From Flavobacteriaceae bacterium (GTDB lineage Bacteria > Bacteroidota > Bacteroidia > Flavobacteriales > Flavobacteriaceae): 64,000 bases of DNA. The notes beneath the pieces are model-generated. The model did not search any database, had not been told where the DNA came from, and saw only the letters and a program-made list of their open reading frames with translations. The stretch lies in NCBI GenBank assembly GCA_947483075.1, contig CANKLE010000008.1:62001-126000 (forward strand), read 5' to 3'. The position numbers were made by a program, and so were the translations under genes. Of the stretch, positions 18,019 to 29,067 are shown piece after piece (position 1 is the stretch's first letter; the number at the start of each line of letters is the position of its first letter).

Positions 18019-18741
18019 TTAGTCGTTTTTGGGGCTCACGTTAATATTAAACGAATCGTGGTGTCGGCGTCGTCTTTCATCCACCACCAAGAAACGGCAG
18101 AATAAATAGTGGGCTAAGTAAAAGAAAAATAAGCCCACTGCCTCAAAATTGCCGTTAAACACGATGCCTAATACCTGATCAAAAATAAGAAAGACTACCG
18201 CAATGAGTAAATAGACGCTAGATCTGCGGCTTTTATTGAAGAAATTAGCCATGGCATAAGCGCCTAAAATTACAAATATCACACATTGAGAAATGTATAA
18301 GAAAAATAAATCTTCAACAGACTTATAGATGATTATGGTAATAAGTACATAAAACAAGATGAACGGCACAGCACTAACTAGAATAGGAAATAGCGTTTTC
18401 ATTTTGAGCGACGAGTTTACGATGTGAATGAAAAACACTTTGTAAATCATCAAAAATAATGTACCAACAACCAAGGGGAAAATCAAATTCGAATTGGCAA
18501 AAAGATTTGCTAACCAAACGGCAGCTAATGCAAAAATGTATATCGTATTAATTCTGCGGGTAGAGCACCAGTATAAAAACAACAAACAGGGAATAACTGT
18601 GGGCTTCACCAAATTTAACAATTGCTTGTCTTTAAAAAACTCTAAAATTACCGCCAGAATAGCCACAAACAAATAGGCAATGGCAACGGTATTTACAAAA
18701 CGACTTTTTCTGAAAAACGAATTTTTGGACGATGATTTCAT
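18019..18741 (-). CDS. multi-pass membrane protein, YhhN-like
   Basis: This 240-aa integral membrane protein has about eight hydrophobic segments (for example AIAYLFVAILAVILEF, IYIFALAAVWLANLF, FILFYVLITIIIY, LLIAVVFLIFDQVLGIV). The segment LVKPTVIPCLLFLYW looks like the conserved KP-x-x-x-P-L block of YhhN proteins, some of which are lysoplasmalogenases that cleave vinyl-ether lysolipids. The enzymatic role is inference. It starts 18 bp after the ligA stop and so probably shares its transcript. Confidence 0.6.
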   Translation of the reverse strand: MKSSSKNSFFRKSRFVNTVAIAYLFVAILAVILEFFKDKQLLNLVKPTVIPCLLFLYWCSTRRINTIYIFALAAVWLANLFANSNLIFPLVVGTLFLMIYKVFFIHIVNSSLKMKTLFPILVSAVPFILFYVLITIIIYKSVEDLFFLYISQCVIFVILGAYAMANFFNKSRRSSVYLLIAVVFLIFDQVLGIVFNGNFEAVGLFFFYLAHYLFCRFLVVDERRRRHHDSFNINVSPKND

Positions 18742-18759
18742 AAGTAAGCTGTATTTATC

Positions 18760-20772
<2,013 letters not shown>

Positions 20773-20825
20773 TTAGTCTGATTTAATTTTGCACTAAAAT
20801 AGGGAAATTTTGCGGGTATAAAAAC

Positions 20826-21299
20826 TTAGGATAAAATTATAGAAAGGATTTGCGCATATAATTTACCGTCACTCAAAATCGCTCCTTGTTGAATGAGTGC
20901 AAAGAGATCTGCATTTCGTTCAGTTGCATATTTTTTAGTCCCTTGTTGCATGTCAACCAATTCTGTAAACAAGTGATCGCTCAACCAATGTAAGCCCTCT
21001 TTGGTTAAAAAATCAATTGCTGGATTTGTTGATTTGAGCACAATAGATTCAATTTGATCTGCTTTGCAATCAAATAAAAACACGTGATTTTTAGAAAAAT
21101 ATTCCAAATAGGAAGCGCGCGTTAAAACTCCTTCCCAAATTAAGTCAGAGAACACATCCAATTCTTGCTCAGCAACCTCAGGCTTATTTGCTTTGATGCT
21201 GTCCCATTCGGTTTTATCTATCGATTGGGTTGCTAAAAAATTGATAAATTCCGGATGCAGTTCTTCAAATTGTTCTTTAGTTAGTCGGGCGTATTTCAT
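20826..21299 (-). CDS. conserved hypothetical protein (DUF6495-like)
   Basis: This 157-aa acidic, soluble, helix-rich protein has no catalytic motif that I can identify. The start KYARLTKEQFEELHPEFINFL and the block DVFSDLIWEGVLTRASYLE match my memory of a Flavobacteriia-specific family named DUF6495. It is located between the rplI terminator and ligA on the same strand. The function is unknown. Confidence 0.65.
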   Translation of the reverse strand: MKYARLTKEQFEELHPEFINFLATQSIDKTEWDSIKANKPEVAEQELDVFSDLIWEGVLTRASYLEYFSKNHVFLFDCKADQIESIVLKSTNPAIDFLTKEGLHWLSDHLFTELVDMQQGTKKYATERNADLFALIQQGAILSDGKLYAQILSIILS

Positions 21300-21335
21300 C
21301 TGATTAGAAATTGATGAATTAATAAATTAAAAAAA

Positions 21336-21357
21336 AATCCCGACTTTCATCGGGATT
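21336..21357 (-). terminator. terminator of the rpsF-rpsR-rplI operon
   Basis: The arms AATCCCGA (21336-21343) and TCGGGATT (21350-21357) enclose a 6-nt loop. On the minus strand a run of T follows. It lies 22 bp after the rplI stop. Confidence 0.88.
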
Positions 21358-21378
21358 CTTATATTATTAGAGAAAAAA

Positions 21379-21822
21379 TTATGCTTTTTCAGCTACAATT
21401 TCATATCCTAATTCTACAATAACTTCGCGGTGTAGACGAACCGTAGCAGAATATTTTCCGGTACGTTTCACAATTCCGCTGGTGATGAATTTACGATCAA
21501 TTTCGTGACCAGCTTTGCCTAAGGCTTCCGCAATATCACTATTGGTGATTGATCCAAATAATTTCTCACCACCTGCTTTTGCAGTAAGTTTAATTTCAAG
21601 CGCTTTCAGAGCTTCAGCCAAAGTTTTGGCATCATTTACGATTTTAGCTTCTTTGTGTGCTTTTTGTTTCAAGTTCTCAGCCAATACTTTTTTAGCTGAA
21701 GGTGTTGCCAATTGAGCAAACCCTTGTGGAATTAAAAAGTTTCTGCCGTAACCAGGTTTAACCGCTACCACATCATCTTTAAAACCTAAATTCTGTACGT
21801 CTTTCTTTAATATAAGTTCCAT
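21379..21822 (-). CDS. rplI: 50S ribosomal protein L9
   Basis: L9 is a 147-aa large-subunit protein with two domains joined by a long helix. The N-terminal signature LKKDVQNLGFKDDVVAVKPG and GYGRNFLIPQGFA is intact, the middle helix is charged and Ala/Lys rich, and the C-terminal domain includes GGEKLFGSITNSDIAEAL. It is third in the rpsF-rpsR-rplI operon and is followed by a strong terminator. Confidence 0.97.
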   Translation of the reverse strand: MELILKKDVQNLGFKDDVVAVKPGYGRNFLIPQGFAQLATPSAKKVLAENLKQKAHKEAKIVNDAKTLAEALKALEIKLTAKAGGEKLFGSITNSDIAEALGKAGHEIDRKFITSGIVKRTGKYSATVRLHREVIVELGYEIVAEKA

Positions 21823-21837
21823 AATTACGCTTCTTTA

Positions 21838-22134
21838 TTATTTTAGTAAATCAGCCACATATGGCATTAACGCTAAATGTCTTGCTCTTTTCACTGCCAC
21901 AGACACTTTTCTTTGGTACTTTAATGAAGTTCCTGTAAGACGACGTGGTAAAATTTTACCTTGCTCGTTTACAAATTTCAATAAGAAGTCGGCATCTTTG
22001 TAATCAATGTATTTGATTCCAGATTTTTTGAAACGACAATATTTTTTAGTTTTATTGGTTTCAATATTCAAAGGCGTAAGATATCTGATATCTCCGTCTT
22101 TTTTTCCTTTTGCTGATTGTTCGATTGTAGCCAT
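21838..22134 (-). CDS. rpsR: 30S ribosomal protein S18
   Basis: S18 is a 98-aa small-subunit protein that pairs with S6 on the platform. Conserved parts are [38 protein letters not shown] and [13 protein letters not shown]. The N-terminal extension ([21 protein letters not shown]) is usual in Bacteroidota. It lies 5 bp after rpsF. Confidence 0.97.
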   Translation of the reverse strand: MATIEQSAKGKKDGDIRYLTPLNIETNKTKKYCRFKKSGIKYIDYKDADFLLKFVNEQGKILPRRLTGTSLKYQRKVSVAVKRARHLALMPYVADLLK

Positions 22135-22139
22135 GATAC

Positions 22140-22481
22140 TTACGCTTTAGATGCTTTTAATTTAGTTCTTCTTCTCTCAGCCCATGAAATTGCGTGTTTG
22201 TCTAAACTTACAGTTAAGAAACGCATAATTCTTTCGTCACGTCTAAATTCAGTTTCGAAGGCGATTAAAACCTCTCCAGCAACTTTGAATTCGAATAAAT
22301 GGTAAAAACCACTTTTTTTGTTTTGGATTTCGTAGGCCATTTTTTTCAAGCCCCAATCCTCTTTAGATACCATTTCTGCTCCTCTGGATGTAAGAAATTC
22401 TTCGAATTTGCTCACTGTTTCCTTTACCTGAACATCAGATAAAACGGGATTTAAAATGAAAACAGTTTCATAATGATTCAT
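22140..22481 (-). CDS. rpsF: 30S ribosomal protein S6
   Basis: S6 is a 113-aa small-subunit protein that binds S18 and 16S rRNA. It starts [15 protein letters not shown] and has the block [22 protein letters not shown] and the C-terminal [18 protein letters not shown]. It is the first gene of the operon, behind a well-formed promoter. Confidence 0.97.
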   Translation of the reverse strand: MNHYETVFILNPVLSDVQVKETVSKFEEFLTSRGAEMVSKEDWGLKKMAYEIQNKKSGFYHLFEFKVAGEVLIAFETEFRRDERIMRFLTVSLDKHAISWAERRRTKLKASKA

Positions 22482-22511
22482 AAATAATTATTTAAATTAA
22501 TAAAATGTGTG

Positions 22512-22541
22512 CAAAAGTATATAAATTATTTAGAAACACAA
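22512..22541 (-). promoter_or_regulatory. promoter of the rpsF-rpsR-rplI operon
   Basis: On the minus strand TTG (22541-22539) is followed after 19 nt by TACTTTTG (22519-22512), matching TTG-N19-TAnnTTTG. The leader would be about 25 nt. Confidence 0.7.
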
Positions 22542-22646
22542 GTAAAATGCAAATTTTATCGGTAAAAGGTAAAAAAATCCGATTAAAATTAGTTTTTATG
22601 ATTTTTACTCCTACTTTTACCGCACCAAATCTATAATAAAATAATT

Positions 22647-23342
22647 ATGAAACTAAATTGTGTAGTTGTTGATGACAGCTCCATCCAACGGATGATCATC
22701 GCAAAATTAGTGAATAATCACCCTAACTTACACTTACTAGGTGATTTTTCAAGTGCAATTGAAGCTAAAAATTGCATGACAGTTCACGCAGTGGACTTGA
22801 TTTTCTTAGACGTCGAAATGCCCGTCATTAACGGATTCGATTTTTTAGACGGATTAAAACAAAAACCCCAAATTGTTTTTATCACCTCTAAAGCCGAATA
22901 CGCTTTGAAAGCTTTCGATTATGACGCAACCGATTACCTACAAAAACCAATTGCGTTAGATCGTTTTAATGCCTCTGTAAAAAGAGCGATTGATTTTCAT
23001 TTGCTTAAAAATGACAACTCCGATGAAGATGCTGAACACATCTTTATTAAAAGTAATCTGAAAAAGCTGAAAATCTTTACTTCAAAAATTAAATGGATAG
23101 AAGCCTTTGGCGACTACGTAAAAGTGGTAACCGAAGAAGACAGCAACTTAGTGTTGTCTACAATGAAATCCTTCGAGAAAGATTTATCAAAAGATAAATT
23201 TATTCGTGTACACAAATCCTATATCATTAATATTGATAAAGTGGAGCGTTTTAACAGCAAATACGCCGAAATTGGCGTGACTAAAATCCCATTGAGCCGA
23301 AACAAGAAAGAAGATCTTGTGCGTGCCTTATCAATTGCTTAA
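22647..23342 (+). CDS. LytTR-family response regulator
   Basis: This is a 231-aa two-component regulator. The receiver (about 1-120) has the acidic pair in VVVDDSS, the phospho-acceptor Asp in LIFLDVEMPV, FITSKAEYAL and the Lys in YLQKPI. The C-terminal LytTR DNA-binding domain (about 130-230) has KIKWIEAFGDYVKVVTEE, the block FIRVHKSYIINIDKVERFNS and KIPLSRNKKE. No kinase gene is adjacent. Its transcript ends at a strong hairpin located inside the convergent priA gene. Unlike the LytTR protein at 53130-53843, its receiver is complete. Confidence 0.93.
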   Translation: MKLNCVVVDDSSIQRMIIAKLVNNHPNLHLLGDFSSAIEAKNCMTVHAVDLIFLDVEMPVINGFDFLDGLKQKPQIVFITSKAEYALKAFDYDATDYLQKPIALDRFNASVKRAIDFHLLKNDNSDEDAEHIFIKSNLKKLKIFTSKIKWIEAFGDYVKVVTEEDSNLVLSTMKSFEKDLSKDKFIRVHKSYIINIDKVERFNSKYAEIGVTKIPLSRNKKEDLVRALSIA

Positions 23343-25789
23343 TAATGATCGACATTTAAGGCTACTTTGATGGCTTTATATTGTCCAACCCTTTCAAAAC
23401 TGTCCAGAATTTTCTGGACAGTTTTTTTTGTGGCAGCCAAGGATGTTTTTTCTGGAATTTTTATCAAAATCACGCGCAAGTATTCGTTTCGGATTCGACT
23501 AATTACCGGTTCTTCTGGCCCCAAGACAGGCAGAGGCAAATTTTGTTTGGCCATTTGATACAACCACATCGATCCTTGTTTGAGCTTGTCGTAGTCTCGG
23601 TGCTTCAGGGTGATTTTAATTAGCTTATAAAAAGGTGGATATTGAAACACCTGACGTTCTTTGATTTGTTCGGCATACATACCCAAATAATCATTTTGGC
23701 ACACTTGCTGAATAATTGGGTGCTGGGTGTTGTAGGTTTGAATAATTACCTTTCCTTCTTTCTCTGATCGACCGGATCGGCCTGCCACTTGTGTCATCAA
23801 CTGAAAACTGCGTTCAAAAGCCCTAAAATCTGGATGATATAACATGGCATCGGCATTCATGATGCCCACCAAACTCACATGCGAAAAATCCAAGCCTTTG
23901 GCCAACATTTGTGTACCCACCAATATGTCAATTTCTCTGTTTTGGAATTTATCTAATAAATTTTCGAAGCCAAATTTTCCACTGGTCGTGTCTTGATCCA
24001 TTCGGCCAATTTTGGTGTCCGGAAATAACAGTTGTAATTCTTGTTGAATTTGTTCGGTGCCAAATCCTTTGGTCGTCAGGTGGGTACTGGAGCAAGCATG
24101 GCAACTTGTGGGATTGGCCATAGAAAATCCGCAGTAATGACAACGCAGCTGGTTTTTATGTTTGTGGTAGGTTAAACTCACATCACATTGAATGCAATGC
24201 GGCACGTGACCGCAAGTTTCACAGCTAATTATCGGTGAAAACCCCCGCCGATTTTGAAATAAAATCACCTGTTCATGAGCTGCAAGTGCCGTACTTATTG
24301 ATTCGATCAGTTGTGCGCTAAAATGTCCGTTCATTTTTTTCCGGAAATAGGCGTCTTTTAAATCAACCAATTCGATGTGTGGTAAGCGAGCATTTCCGAA
24401 GCGTTCGTTTAAAACTACTTTACCAAACTTCCCTTTTTCGGCATTATAATACGATTCTAAACTAGGCGTGGCCGAACCAAGCACCACTTTGGCTTGCTGT
24501 GCTTTTGCCAAAACAATGGCCGCATCTCGCGCATGGTAACGCGGAGCTGGATCCTGTTGTTTGAAGGTCTGCTCGTGTTCTTCGTCGACCAAAACCAAAC
24601 CCAAATTTGAGAAAGGCAAAAACAAAGCCGATCGAGCGCCAATGACAATTTGTGCTTTTTCGGACTGCTCCAAGACTTGGTTCCATACTTCTACGCGCTC
24701 GTTGTTGGAGTATTTGGAATGAAATACAGCCACCTTATTGCCAAAATAGGCTGTCAATCGAGCAACCAATTGCGTGGTTAAGGCAATTTCGGGAACTAAA
24801 AAAACAATTTGTTTATTCTGAATCAAATAGGATTCGATGAGTTTAATGTACAATTCGGTTTTCCCGCTCCCCGTTATGCCGTGCAACAATACCACATCTT
24901 GCTCGATTAATGCGTGCTGAATTTGGGCAAAGGCCAGTTCTTGGGCATCACTGAGTAGGAGTTGCAAATCCTGCTGATTTGATGCAAACGAAACCCGATC
25001 GGCTTGCAGGTAATATTCTTCAAAAATGCCCTTTTCTACCAATGACTTTACTAAAGCCAAAGTAGCTCCACTGCTCGCCGTGAGTTGCTTAACCGTTATA
25101 GAATTAGGATGGGTTGCTTGCAACTGAAAATAACACAAAAGCACTTCTTTTTGTTTGGTGGCTTTTTGCAAAGAATCCAATAAACTTACTAATTGCGATT
25201 CCTCCTGGTAGCATTCAGCCAAACGAACATACCGAATGAGTTTGGGTTTGTAGGAGGCTGTAATCTCTTCATTAATTGCAATTACTTGTTTTTGCAGGAG
25301 CGATTGCAAAACAGGAAGTACATTTTTTTTATGGGTGATTTTAGCAATCTCCTCGATCTTCAATACCGCCTGATTTTGCAAGGCTTCATAGATTAAATAT
25401 TCTTCATCTGTAAGCTGAAGTGGCTCTAGAGGCGGTGTTTTATGTGTAGAAATGATTGTTTCACTTTCTAATAAAAATGCACTAGGTACTGCACAACGAT
25501 ACACTTCGCCGAGTGTGCACATATAATAGGACGCAATCCATTCCCAATGGGCCAGCTGAAATGCATTCACCAAAGGTTTTTCGTCAATGATTTGGTGTAT
25601 GTCTTTGGCTTCATAGAGCAAGGGTTCGTTTTGATGTAAACCCACTACCAAACCCGTATACATTTTACTTTTGCCAAACGGAACAGCCACGCGCATACCC
25701 GCTTGCAAGTAGGCGAATTCTGCTTCAGATACCCGATAGGTGAAGTTTTGCGGAAGCGCTAAAGGCAGAATTACATCTATAAAATGCAT
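23339..25789 (-). CDS. priA: primosomal replication-restart helicase PriA
   Basis: PriA reloads the replicative helicase at stalled forks. The 816-aa protein has an N-terminal DNA-binding domain, Walker A GITGSGKTELY, the DEEH box in VLVDEEHEQTFKQQ, GSATPSLES, the zinc-binding cysteine cluster between the two helicase lobes (CETCGHVPHCIQCD, CHYCGF, CHAC), and the late motifs RMDQDTT, DILVGTQMLAKGLDF and QVAGRSGR. It is the last gene of the nadC-yihY-priA run and overlaps the LytTR gene end by 4 bp. A strong intrinsic terminator for the opposite strand is embedded in codons near its C-terminus. Confidence 0.96.
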   Translation of the reverse strand: MHFIDVILPLALPQNFTYRVSEAEFAYLQAGMRVAVPFGKSKMYTGLVVGLHQNEPLLYEAKDIHQIIDEKPLVNAFQLAHWEWIASYYMCTLGEVYRCAVPSAFLLESETIISTHKTPPLEPLQLTDEEYLIYEALQNQAVLKIEEIAKITHKKNVLPVLQSLLQKQVIAINEEITASYKPKLIRYVRLAECYQEESQLVSLLDSLQKATKQKEVLLCYFQLQATHPNSITVKQLTASSGATLALVKSLVEKGIFEEYYLQADRVSFASNQQDLQLLLSDAQELAFAQIQHALIEQDVVLLHGITGSGKTELYIKLIESYLIQNKQIVFLVPEIALTTQLVARLTAYFGNKVAVFHSKYSNNERVEVWNQVLEQSEKAQIVIGARSALFLPFSNLGLVLVDEEHEQTFKQQDPAPRYHARDAAIVLAKAQQAKVVLGSATPSLESYYNAEKGKFGKVVLNERFGNARLPHIELVDLKDAYFRKKMNGHFSAQLIESISTALAAHEQVILFQNRRGFSPIISCETCGHVPHCIQCDVSLTYHKHKNQLRCHYCGFSMANPTSCHACSSTHLTTKGFGTEQIQQELQLLFPDTKIGRMDQDTTSGKFGFENLLDKFQNREIDILVGTQMLAKGLDFSHVSLVGIMNADAMLYHPDFRAFERSFQLMTQVAGRSGRSEKEGKVIIQTYNTQHPIIQQVCQNDYLGMYAEQIKERQVFQYPPFYKLIKITLKHRDYDKLKQGSMWLYQMAKQNLPLPVLGPEEPVISRIRNEYLRVILIKIPEKTSLAATKKTVQKILDSFERVGQYKAIKVALNVDHY
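23396..23428 (+). terminator. terminator of the LytTR gene, inside priA
   Basis: A near-perfect hairpin has arms 23396-23409 and 23412-23425 (core ACTGTCCAG / CTGGACAGT) and is followed by a run of eight T on the plus strand. It lies 54 bp after the LytTR stop and within the priA coding region. Confidence 0.85.
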
Positions 25790-25800
25790 GTGTCAATCAA

Positions 25801-26742
25801 TTAAGAAACCAGTTTTTGTTTCGATTCATTGGCTTTTTTTAAGCTGGCAATTGCCGCATCTAATTCAAAGCCCAACAACAAAATCATGCAATTGATCCAG
25901 ATGTAAAACATCATGATGAGTAAAGTGCCAATTGAGCCGTACAATTCGTTGTATTTGGAAAATTTAATGACCCAAATTCCAAAACCATATGAACTCAGAA
26001 TAATTAATATGGTAGTAAACACAGAACCGATCGATATAAAGGCCCGATTTTTTTGACGTTTGGTGCCGAATTTAAATAAAATAGAAGTGGTGATGAGCAC
26101 CATCAAAACCACAAAAACCAATCGGCCCATAATAATGAGTGGGATCTGGTCGCTGACCACATTTTGTATAGCCGACTGCTGAATGAATACCTCAAACACT
26201 ACGATGATGGCTACCGTAAACAACAACAAAAAAGACAGCACCAATGAGATGCCCAAAGCCACCAGATATTGCCTGAAAAAGCCGCGTTTGATGCTCACAA
26301 ACATAGAGGTTTCAAAGCCACCCAGAATGGCATTCAACCCATTGGCCATCAAGAAAATAGACAACATAAAACCAGAAGACAACAAGCCCGAATGGCTGTT
26401 GTTTAATATATCATTGACTATCGAAGCAATGGCGTCGTAGGTATTGGGGGGAACACTTTGCGAGACAAACTCTAGAAAATCTTTTTGAAAGCCGTCTATT
26501 GGGATGTAGGGTATTAAATTTAAGATGAATAAAGCAAAAGGAAATAAGGCCATAAAAAAGCTAAACGCAATGGCCGCTGCACGGTAACTCAACGCGCCTT
26601 CTACAATTCCGATAAGGTACAACTCGAGCAAATCATAGAACGAAAGCCCTTGTAACCAGGGCAGTTTGATGCGCTTACAGCCGCGGGCCAAGTTGCGAAC
26701 AACAGGAATTTTTTCTAAACTATTTTCTACAATTTCACTCAT
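25801..26742 (-). CDS. YihY/BrkB-family inner membrane protein
   Basis: This 313-aa integral membrane protein belongs to the YihY/virulence factor BrkB family. It has about six TM segments, the conserved start of the domain LSYRAAAIAFSFFMALFPF (about 53-71), the IPYIPIDGF segment, and YGSIGTLLIMMFYIWINCMI near the end. Family members were once called RNase BN, which is now considered wrong; the real function is unknown. It abuts nadC with no gap and ends 12 bp before priA, so it is in that operon. Confidence 0.88.
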   Translation of the reverse strand: MSEIVENSLEKIPVVRNLARGCKRIKLPWLQGLSFYDLLELYLIGIVEGALSYRAAAIAFSFFMALFPFALFILNLIPYIPIDGFQKDFLEFVSQSVPPNTYDAIASIVNDILNNSHSGLLSSGFMLSIFLMANGLNAILGGFETSMFVSIKRGFFRQYLVALGISLVLSFLLLFTVAIIVVFEVFIQQSAIQNVVSDQIPLIIMGRLVFVVLMVLITTSILFKFGTKRQKNRAFISIGSVFTTILIILSSYGFGIWVIKFSKYNELYGSIGTLLIMMFYIWINCMILLLGFELDAAIASLKKANESKQKLVS

Positions 26743-27600
26743 TTATACCGCTTTAAGACTTAAATCTAGGTTGTAAACCGAATGGGTTAAGGCACCCGAA
26801 GAAATGTAATTGACACCGCATTCGGCATACGCACGCAGGGTGTTTTCGTTGATGTTTCCTGAGGATTCGGTGAGGCATTGGTTGCCAATTAAGGCTACGG
26901 CTTTTCGGGTCGTTTCAAAATCAAAATTATCTAGTAAAATGCGAAAAACTCCCCCAGCATCGAGAATTTCTTGCACTTCCTGCAGGTTTCTTGCTTCAAC
27001 TATAATTTGCAAATCCAAGTGGTTCGCTTGCAAATACCGTTTCGTTTTTTCGATGGCGTGAGCAATTCCTCCGGCAAAATCGAGGTGATTGTCTTTGAGC
27101 ATGATCATGTCATACAAGGCAAAGCGATGATTGGCCCCTCCGCCTATCGTAACCGCCCATTTTTCGGGCGCTCTAAATCCGGGTGTGGTTTTGCGCGTAT
27201 CGAGTAATTGGGCGCCCGTGCCGGCAATCAGTTGAACATATGAATTCGTTTTTGTGGCTATGGCCGACATGCGTTGCATGGAATTGAGCACTACTCGTTC
27301 GGCTTTTAATATGGATTGGGATGATCCCGTAACATGAAAAACCACATCACCCGGAACTACCGCCGTGCCATCTGGAATAAATAGTTGCAATTGAAGTGCA
27401 GGGTCTACATAATGAAATATTTGTTCGGCAAACGCCACGCCAGCTATTATTCCTTGTTCTTTAACCAAAAGTTTTGCTGTACCTGAAGCCGTTTCCGGAA
27501 TACAAGCCAATGAACTGTAATCGCCAGGCCCCACGTCTTCGCGAATGGCGTTTTGAATGCAATGTTCTAATTCCTCTTGAAATTGTTCTAAACTTATCAT
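26743..27600 (-). CDS. nadC: nicotinate-nucleotide diphosphorylase (carboxylating)
   Basis: NadC makes nicotinate mononucleotide from quinolinate and PRPP in NAD synthesis. The 285-aa protein (ATG ending at 27600; the codon two positions upstream is only a TTG) shows EDVGPGDYSSLACIP, LNSMQRMSAIATKT, the PRPP-binding LLDTRKTTPGFR and KWAVTIGGGANHRF, plus VEARNLQEV and SGNINENTL. All active-site basic residues are in place. Its stop abuts the yihY start. Confidence 0.95.
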   Translation of the reverse strand: MISLEQFQEELEHCIQNAIREDVGPGDYSSLACIPETASGTAKLLVKEQGIIAGVAFAEQIFHYVDPALQLQLFIPDGTAVVPGDVVFHVTGSSQSILKAERVVLNSMQRMSAIATKTNSYVQLIAGTGAQLLDTRKTTPGFRAPEKWAVTIGGGANHRFALYDMIMLKDNHLDFAGGIAHAIEKTKRYLQANHLDLQIIVEARNLQEVQEILDAGGVFRILLDNFDFETTRKAVALIGNQCLTESSGNINENTLRAYAECGVNYISSGALTHSVYNLDLSLKAV

Positions 27601-27749
27601 GTTCAAAATTTGATGTGCTAAAGTACCATTTATTTTCTCGAAAGTAAAACCGTACAGCTGTAAATTGGACTTGAACTACTGCTCAATATTTTTTAACAAA
27701 AACCACCAAATTCTAGTATTTTTACGGCTGATAATTTGCCTTGTAAAAC

Positions 27750-27962
27750 ATGAAAAAACTACTCCTCATCACCAATATGCAACTGCTTGTCTTATTCATT
27801 ATTGGCCTGGTCGTAACCCTTTGTGGTGCCTTTATGAAACTGAACAGCAGTCCGGAAGCTTCTTTATTTCTAATCGTGGGCATGACATTTGAAGCCGTGG
27901 CTTTGGTGTTGTTGATTGTCAAATTGATGCAAAAAAATAACCAATCTTTTCTAGATAGCTAA
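27750..27962 (+). CDS. small two-TM membrane protein, GldL N-terminus-like
   Basis: This 70-aa protein has two TM helices (about 10-27 and 39-61) and a short basic tail. The loop GAFMKLNSSPEASLFLIVGMTFEA resembles the N-terminal membrane part of GldL (GAxxKxxHWPGASxxLxVGLxxEA), the T9SS/gliding motor protein. It lacks the long cytoplasmic region of GldL, so it is not GldL itself. It lies 10 bp upstream of rlmH, probably on one transcript. Its role is unknown; the GldL likeness is my own reading. Confidence 0.65.
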   Translation: MKKLLLITNMQLLVLFIIGLVVTLCGAFMKLNSSPEASLFLIVGMTFEAVALVLLIVKLMQKNNQSFLDS

Positions 27963-27972
27963 TTACAAGAGC

Positions 27973-28446
27973 ATGAATATCAAACTCATTGCCATCGGAA
28001 AAACCGACGATTCCAATTTGCAGCAGCTCATCGATCGCTACCTGAAACGCCTGAGTCATTATGTGAAATTTGAGTTGGAACTCCTACCCGACCTCAAAAA
28101 CGCCAAGCATTTATCTGAAGCCGAACAAAAAGAAAAAGAAGGCGAATTACTCCTGGGTAAATTGCAAGCCACTGACTTTTTGTGGTTATTAGACGAAAAC
28201 GGAAAATCGTATAGCAGTCTAGGATTTGCCGATGAATTGCAAAAAAAGATGAATGCCGGCACCAAAACCTTGGTGTTTTTTATTGGCGGACCTTATGGGT
28301 TTTCTCCCGCCGTTTATGCCAAAGCACAAGGCAAATTGGCGCTTTCACAACTCACCTTTTCCCACCAAATGGTGCGCTTATTTTTTATAGAACAGCTGTA
28401 CCGTGCGTTTACCATACTCAAAAACGAACCCTACCATCACCAGTAA
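27973..28446 (+). CDS. rlmH: 23S rRNA (pseudouridine1915-N3)-methyltransferase
   Basis: RlmH methylates Psi1915 in helix 69 of 23S rRNA on the assembled ribosome, using SAM. The 157-aa length is exact for the family. The SPOUT methyltransferase motifs are present: LLDENGKSYSSLGFA, the knot segment FFIGGPYGFS, and the C-terminal block LSQLTFSHQMVRLFFIEQLYRA ending in PYHH. Confidence 0.96.
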   Translation: MNIKLIAIGKTDDSNLQQLIDRYLKRLSHYVKFELELLPDLKNAKHLSEAEQKEKEGELLLGKLQATDFLWLLDENGKSYSSLGFADELQKKMNAGTKTLVFFIGGPYGFSPAVYAKAQGKLALSQLTFSHQMVRLFFIEQLYRAFTILKNEPYHHQ

Positions 28447-29067
28447 TTAGTTGATCCATTGGGTGTCGGAAAGTAAGTTGGGGCATACTTTTTCTAGCAT
28501 TAGTTTGGTACGCAAATAGGTCTCAAAATTCATGGATGCATCAAAAGAAAGTTGAATTTTTTGTGCGCTATGCAGAACTAAAGCTTTGATTTCTTGGATC
28601 GAACATGGCTTAGAATCGAATAGTAAATTTCCGTTTTTCGTTACTTCAATCTTCACGAAATTAGGCTGCAAGGCTGTTTTGCTGCTGCTATACACCACAT
28701 TAGTAAAGGGCGTAAAGGCGAGTGTTTGGAGCGAATCATTGGCATAAGCAAAATAATTTTGAGCCGTTTCACTTTTGTGTGCACTGCTGGCTTTTTTGGC
28801 TTGTAAGATTTGAATTTGCGGAATAACCAAGCGCAAAGGCAATCGTTTATCTATAGAGAATATCCAATTGGTCGAACTGATCGAATTTTTGCGGTTCACT
28901 TCGACAACTGTGTCTTTTCCCTTTTTGGCAAAGAAGAAATAAATGGGCGAATGATCTTGCACCTCGCTGAGAACAGAAAAAGTGGCCTTTGGCAACTGAA
29001 TCTCTTTTTTCCCTTCGCAAGAAAACAACCCAACACAAAGCAGAGCCAAAAGCAGTCTTAGGTTCAT
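28447..29067 (-). CDS. hypothetical lipoprotein
   Basis: This is a 206-aa protein starting at the ATG ending 29067, which overlaps the folP stop (ATGA). The open frame extends a few codons further, but that part lies in folP and would bury the signal peptide. The signal MNLRLLLALLCVGLFSC ends in a lipobox with Cys17. The mature part is beta-rich with pairs such as IYFFFAKKGKDTVVEV and NWIFSIDKRLPLRLVIP. I do not recognise a family. The overlap suggests co-translation with folP, but a functional link is not evident. Confidence 0.7.
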   Translation of the reverse strand: MNLRLLLALLCVGLFSCEGKKEIQLPKATFSVLSEVQDHSPIYFFFAKKGKDTVVEVNRKNSISSTNWIFSIDKRLPLRLVIPQIQILQAKKASSAHKSETAQNYFAYANDSLQTLAFTPFTNVVYSSSKTALQPNFVKIEVTKNGNLLFDSKPCSIQEIKALVLHSAQKIQLSFDASMNFETYLRTKLMLEKVCPNLLSDTQWIN

